From NCBI RefSeq assembly GCF_015680405.1, contig NZ_JADLJS010000004.1, positions 124,001 through 188,000 of the forward strand: 64,000 nucleotides of DNA, read 5' to 3'. Each line of letters opens with the position of its first letter. Positions within the stretch are counted from its first letter, which is position 1. The DNA comes from Pseudomonas pudica (GTDB lineage Bacteria > Pseudomonadota > Gammaproteobacteria > Pseudomonadales > Pseudomonadaceae). Under the pieces are notes generated by a model, which was not told the origin of the DNA, did not search any database, and worked only from the letters and a program-made list of their open reading frames with translations. The position numbers were made by a program, and so were the translations under genes. Positions 63,758-64,000 of this stretch are shown one piece after another.

Positions 63758-64000
63758 CTAGAGGGCGAACGGCAGGTGCAATGCCACCTGCTGACGCTGC
63801 GCCAAACGCACTTCGAACTCGCTCGGGTCGTGGATCATCACATCCATCCCTGCAAACGATTCCGCTGCAATCAGGCGCGACAACCAGAAGCGCACGCAGC
63901 CTACCCGCAACATCTCCGGCCACAGCTCGGCTTCGGCTGCGGTGAAGGGCCGTAGCGCCGCATAGGCCGCCAGCAGCGCCTGGGCACGTGGCACATCGAT
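63758..64000 (-). CDS. thrB: Homoserine kinase, C-terminal part (gene start beyond window)
   Basis: The last 80 codons end in FEVRLAQRQQVALHLPFAL at a stop at 63758. The readable sequence (RAQALLAAYAALRPFTAAEAELWPEMLRVGCVRFWLSRLI in substance) matches the C-terminal end of the aminoglycoside-phosphotransferase-like ThrB used by Pseudomonas, which phosphorylates homoserine for threonine synthesis. The catalytic residues lie outside the window, so the call rests on the C-terminus and on the known znuA-thrB adjacency. Confidence 0.75.
   Translation of the reverse strand: MDVPRAQALLAAYAALRPFTAAEAELWPEMLRVGCVRFWLSRLIAAESFAGMDVMIHDPSEFEVRLAQRQQVALHLPFAL

Overview
The window is a gene-dense piece of a high-GC Pseudomonas chromosome. 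Gene content and order point to the Pseudomonas putida group: glyQS-tag-htrB-like, trkA-rsmB-fmt-def-dprA-tsaC, hemF-aroE, betC, trpBA/trpI, prlC, the coxBA cluster, metNIQ, katE and zur-znu. I recognise this order from memory of P. putida genomes and could not run a comparison. I see no rRNA, tRNA, prophage, insertion sequence or CRISPR array.

Layout. 1-4.0 kb: a LysR regulator (partial) divergent from a GMC oxidoreductase gene followed by an MHS-type transporter. 4.3-8.7 kb: a minus-strand block with a PlsC-type acyltransferase, gmhB and glyQS. 8.8-10.3 kb: tag and a lipid A acyltransferase. 10.4-14.9 kb: a minus-strand TPR protein and the def-fmt-rsmB-trkA run. 15.1-17.6 kb: dprA, tsaC and a small orphan gene preceded by a C4-like structured RNA. 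17.6-25.8 kb: a quinone oxidoreductase, hemF-aroE, a SulP transporter and the choline-sulfate genes (choX-like, betC, LysR). 26-30 kb: two small enzymes and trpBA/trpI. 30-36 kb: small stress or envelope genes, namely a DUF883-type protein, dodecin, two DUF1161-type proteins, a luciferase-like monooxygenase, OsmC, twin lipoproteins, an aminopeptidase and a HAD phosphatase. 36-45 kb: gamma carbonic anhydrase, prlC, a YheV-type zinc protein, a second M3 peptidase, an SOS-boxed radical SAM gene, and beta carbonic anhydrase plus a SulP transporter. 45-54.7 kb: the complete aa3-type cytochrome c oxidase cluster with its copper and heme A assembly genes. 54.8-57.3 kb: the methionine ABC transporter. 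57.5-60.5 kb: catalase HPII and a lipoprotein. 60.6-63.6 kb: the zinc uptake locus with its Zur regulator. The window ends in a partial thrB.

Gene ends are punctuated by paired inverted REP elements of three sequence families. The first 28 kb carries 16 perfect TTATCCACA (DnaA-box) 9-mers, against one in the remaining 36 kb.

The observations most worth following are: (1) the C4-like RNA at about 17170-17249, whose internal segment is a perfect 12-nt complement of the start region of the next small gene; (2) the DnaA-box density; (3) a near-ideal LexA box in front of the radical SAM gene; (4) an undescribed SCO-like protein (CX3C plus His) in the cox cluster; (5) tandem M3 peptidases; (6) an MFS transporter with a soluble domain of about 100 residues inserted in it.
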